From Albimonas marina (GTDB taxonomy: Bacteria; Pseudomonadota; Alphaproteobacteria; Rhodobacterales; Rhodobacteraceae), in NCBI RefSeq assembly GCF_029223255.1, contig NZ_JARHUC010000001.1:1-64000 (forward strand): 64,000 nucleotides of DNA, in the 5' to 3' direction. The position numbers were made by a program, and so were the translations under genes. The notes under the pieces were generated by a model, which did not search any database, had not been told where the DNA came from, and saw only the letters and a list, made by a program, of their open reading frames with translations. The first letter of the stretch is position 1, and the number at the start of each line of letters is the position of its first letter. This document shows positions 62,721-64,000 of the stretch, in pieces.

Positions 62721-64000
62721 ATGGACGATCTCAGCAAACAGAGCCTCGACCCGGTCACGTTCGAGGTCCTCAAGAACAGCTTCATCACCTCGGTCGACCA
62801 GATGGCCGAGCGGATGCTGCGGACGTGTTATTCGTTCGTCATCTACAACCGCGATTTTTCCAACGGGCTCCATGACGCGGAAGGAAACAGCGTCGCGCAG
62901 GGCAACCAGGACATCGCGGTCCACGTCGGAACCCTGCACTACACCTGCAAGGACGTGCTGCGGTACTTCGAGGGCGAGATGCTGCCCGGCGACGTCTACG
63001 CCATCAACGACCCCTATGCGGGGGGCACGCACTTCTCGGACGTCCGCCTCGTGCGGCCGATCTTCGACGACGACGCGCTGATCGGCTTCTCCCAGTCCAA
63101 CGGCCACTGGTCGGACCTGGGCGGGACCGTGCCCGGCTCCTTCGACGTGATGTCGCGCCAGATGTTCGGCGAGGCGGTGCGCATCACCCCCGTGAGGCTC
63201 TTCCACGGCGGCCGCTTCTGCCGGGACGTGGCGGACCTGATCGCCAACAACACCCGCGACCCGGGTTCGATCATCGGCGACATCCACTCCCAGGCGCAGG
63301 CGACCCAGGTGGCCGAGCGCGACGTGCTGCGCCTGGTGCGCAAGTACGGCCGCGACCAGGTCACCCAGGGCATGGCCGAGGTGCAGGACTACGTCGAGCG
63401 GGCGATGCGCCAGCGCATCGCTGCCCTGCCCGACGGGACCTGGGAGACGGTGGACTACATCGACCGCGACCCCTCCCAGGGGGAGGGGATGATCCCGATC
63501 CGGATCAAGATGACCATCAAGGGGGACGAGATCCTCTTCGACTTCGAGGGCTCTCATCCCACCATCGCGTCGATGTACAACTCCGCCCCCGGCGCGACCT
63601 TCTCGGCGGTGGTGGCGGGGACCAAGACCTTCTTCCCCGACCTGCCGCTGAACTCCGGCTTCTACCGGGCGATTTCGGTGAAGGCGCCTCCGGGCTCGAT
63701 CGTCGCCGCCGAGTGGCCCACGGCCGTCACCGGCTTCCTGATGCCGTTCGAGAAGATCATGAACGCGATCTTCGAGATGTGGTCCCAAATCATGCCCGAG
63801 CGCGCCATCGCCTGCGCCTTCAACCTGGAATACCTGCTGTGCGGCGGGCGCGACCTGCGCAAGCCCGAGAAGCCGATCTTCATGTTCTACGAGTGGCTTC
63901 CCGGCGGCTGGGGCGGGCGCAACGGCAAGGACGGCTCGGACGTCACCACCGCCTGTTTCGGCACCGGCCTGATGTCCCAGCCCAACGAGGGGAACGAGCG
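62721..64000 (+). CDS. hyuB: hydantoinase/oxoprolinase family subunit B (pair 4), partial at window end
   Basis: The frame is open from ATG 62721 to the window edge, giving about 426 residues of a HyuB protein that should reach 560-600; the C-terminal glycine-rich signature lies outside. It starts LDPVTFEVLKNSFITSVDQM and has the family's standard metal loop NDPYAGGTHFSD (about 95-106), unlike pairs 1 to 3. QDYVERAMRQRI corresponds to the DYxERRMRAEI helix. The gene is intact as far as seen and coupled to the A gene. Confidence 0.9.
   Translation, partial: MDDLSKQSLDPVTFEVLKNSFITSVDQMAERMLRTCYSFVIYNRDFSNGLHDAEGNSVAQGNQDIAVHVGTLHYTCKDVLRYFEGEMLPGDVYAINDPYAGGTHFSDVRLVRPIFDDDALIGFSQSNGHWSDLGGTVPGSFDVMSRQMFGEAVRITPVRLFHGGRFCRDVADLIANNTRDPGSIIGDIHSQAQATQVAERDVLRLVRKYGRDQVTQGMAEVQDYVERAMRQRIAALPDGTWETVDYIDRDPSQGEGMIPIRIKMTIKGDEILFDFEGSHPTIASMYNSAPGATFSAVVAGTKTFFPDLPLNSGFYRAISVKAPPGSIVAAEWPTAVTGFLMPFEKIMNAIFEMWSQIMPERAIACAFNLEYLLCGGRDLRKPEKPIFMFYEWLPGGWGGRNGKDGSDVTTACFGTGLMSQPNEGNE

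Noticed and set aside
58617-63788. Very long open frame on the minus strand opposite HyuAB pairs 3 and 4 and the AraC gene
   Set aside because: It runs across several well-supported plus-strand genes and has His/Arg/Gly/Val-rich sequence without any domain. High GC makes stops rare in the antisense frame.

Overview
The window is very GC-rich (roughly 70% or more) and densely coded. Gene content (Mrp antiporter, HAAT- and polyamine-type ABC importers, several HyuA/HyuB pairs, ATGA-overlapping operons) points to an alphaproteobacterium, most likely a Rhodobacterales relative. No rRNA, tRNA, CRISPR array, integrase, transposase or replication origin was seen, so this looks like a chromosomal catabolic region rather than a phage or transposon.

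Layout. (1) 1-560: 3' remnant of an amino-acid-type solute-binding protein gene. (2) 641-1594: nitronate monooxygenase. (3) 1624-5581, minus strand: FMN 2-hydroxyacid oxidase, ThDP enzyme and mandelate-racemase-like enolase, the same three enzyme classes as the mandelate pathway. (4) 5955-13732: an OxyR-like regulator without the peroxidatic cysteine, divergent from a tandem universal stress protein and a complete seven-gene Mrp antiporter operon. (5) 13713-15651: YgiB/YgiC pair. (6) 15773-21904, minus strand: EamA transporter, DsbA-fold protein, WrbA, LysR, threonine ammonia-lyase, M20 peptidase. (7) 22036-28817: LysR divergent from pxpA, a biotin carrier, a biotin carboxylase, pxpB and pxpC, then a solute-binding-like protein with no signal peptide. 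(8) 28915-38531: GntR with two DNA-binding domains, divergent from a PotABC-type importer with two SDRs, a Tat-exported binding protein, a second ATPase and an amidase. (9) 38549-42417: first hydantoinase/oxoprolinase pair (HyuA/HyuB), closed by a strong terminator. (10) 42711-48890: GntR coupled to a tiny Cys-rich protein, then a HAAT importer whose binding-protein gene is frameshifted. (11) 48905-55061: class IV aminotransferase, HyuAB pair 2, class III aminotransferase. (12) 55432-59315: HyuAB pair 3, closed by a terminator. (13) 59565-64000: AraC regulator and HyuAB pair 4, whose B gene runs off the window.

How the genes may work together. The right-hand 40 kb combines two mechanistically different ATP-driven amide-opening systems: PxpABC with biotin carboxylase and carrier, and four non-identical HyuA/HyuB pairs. 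It also has two importer classes, an amidase, SDRs and two PLP aminotransferases. HyuA/HyuB relatives open 5-oxoproline, hydantoins and lactams or carboxylate ketones. The simplest reading is an island for importing and mineralising cyclic amides (lactams, hydantoins, oxoproline-like compounds), in which ring opening gives amino acids that the aminotransferases deaminate. Substrates are inferred; none can be read from sequence alone.
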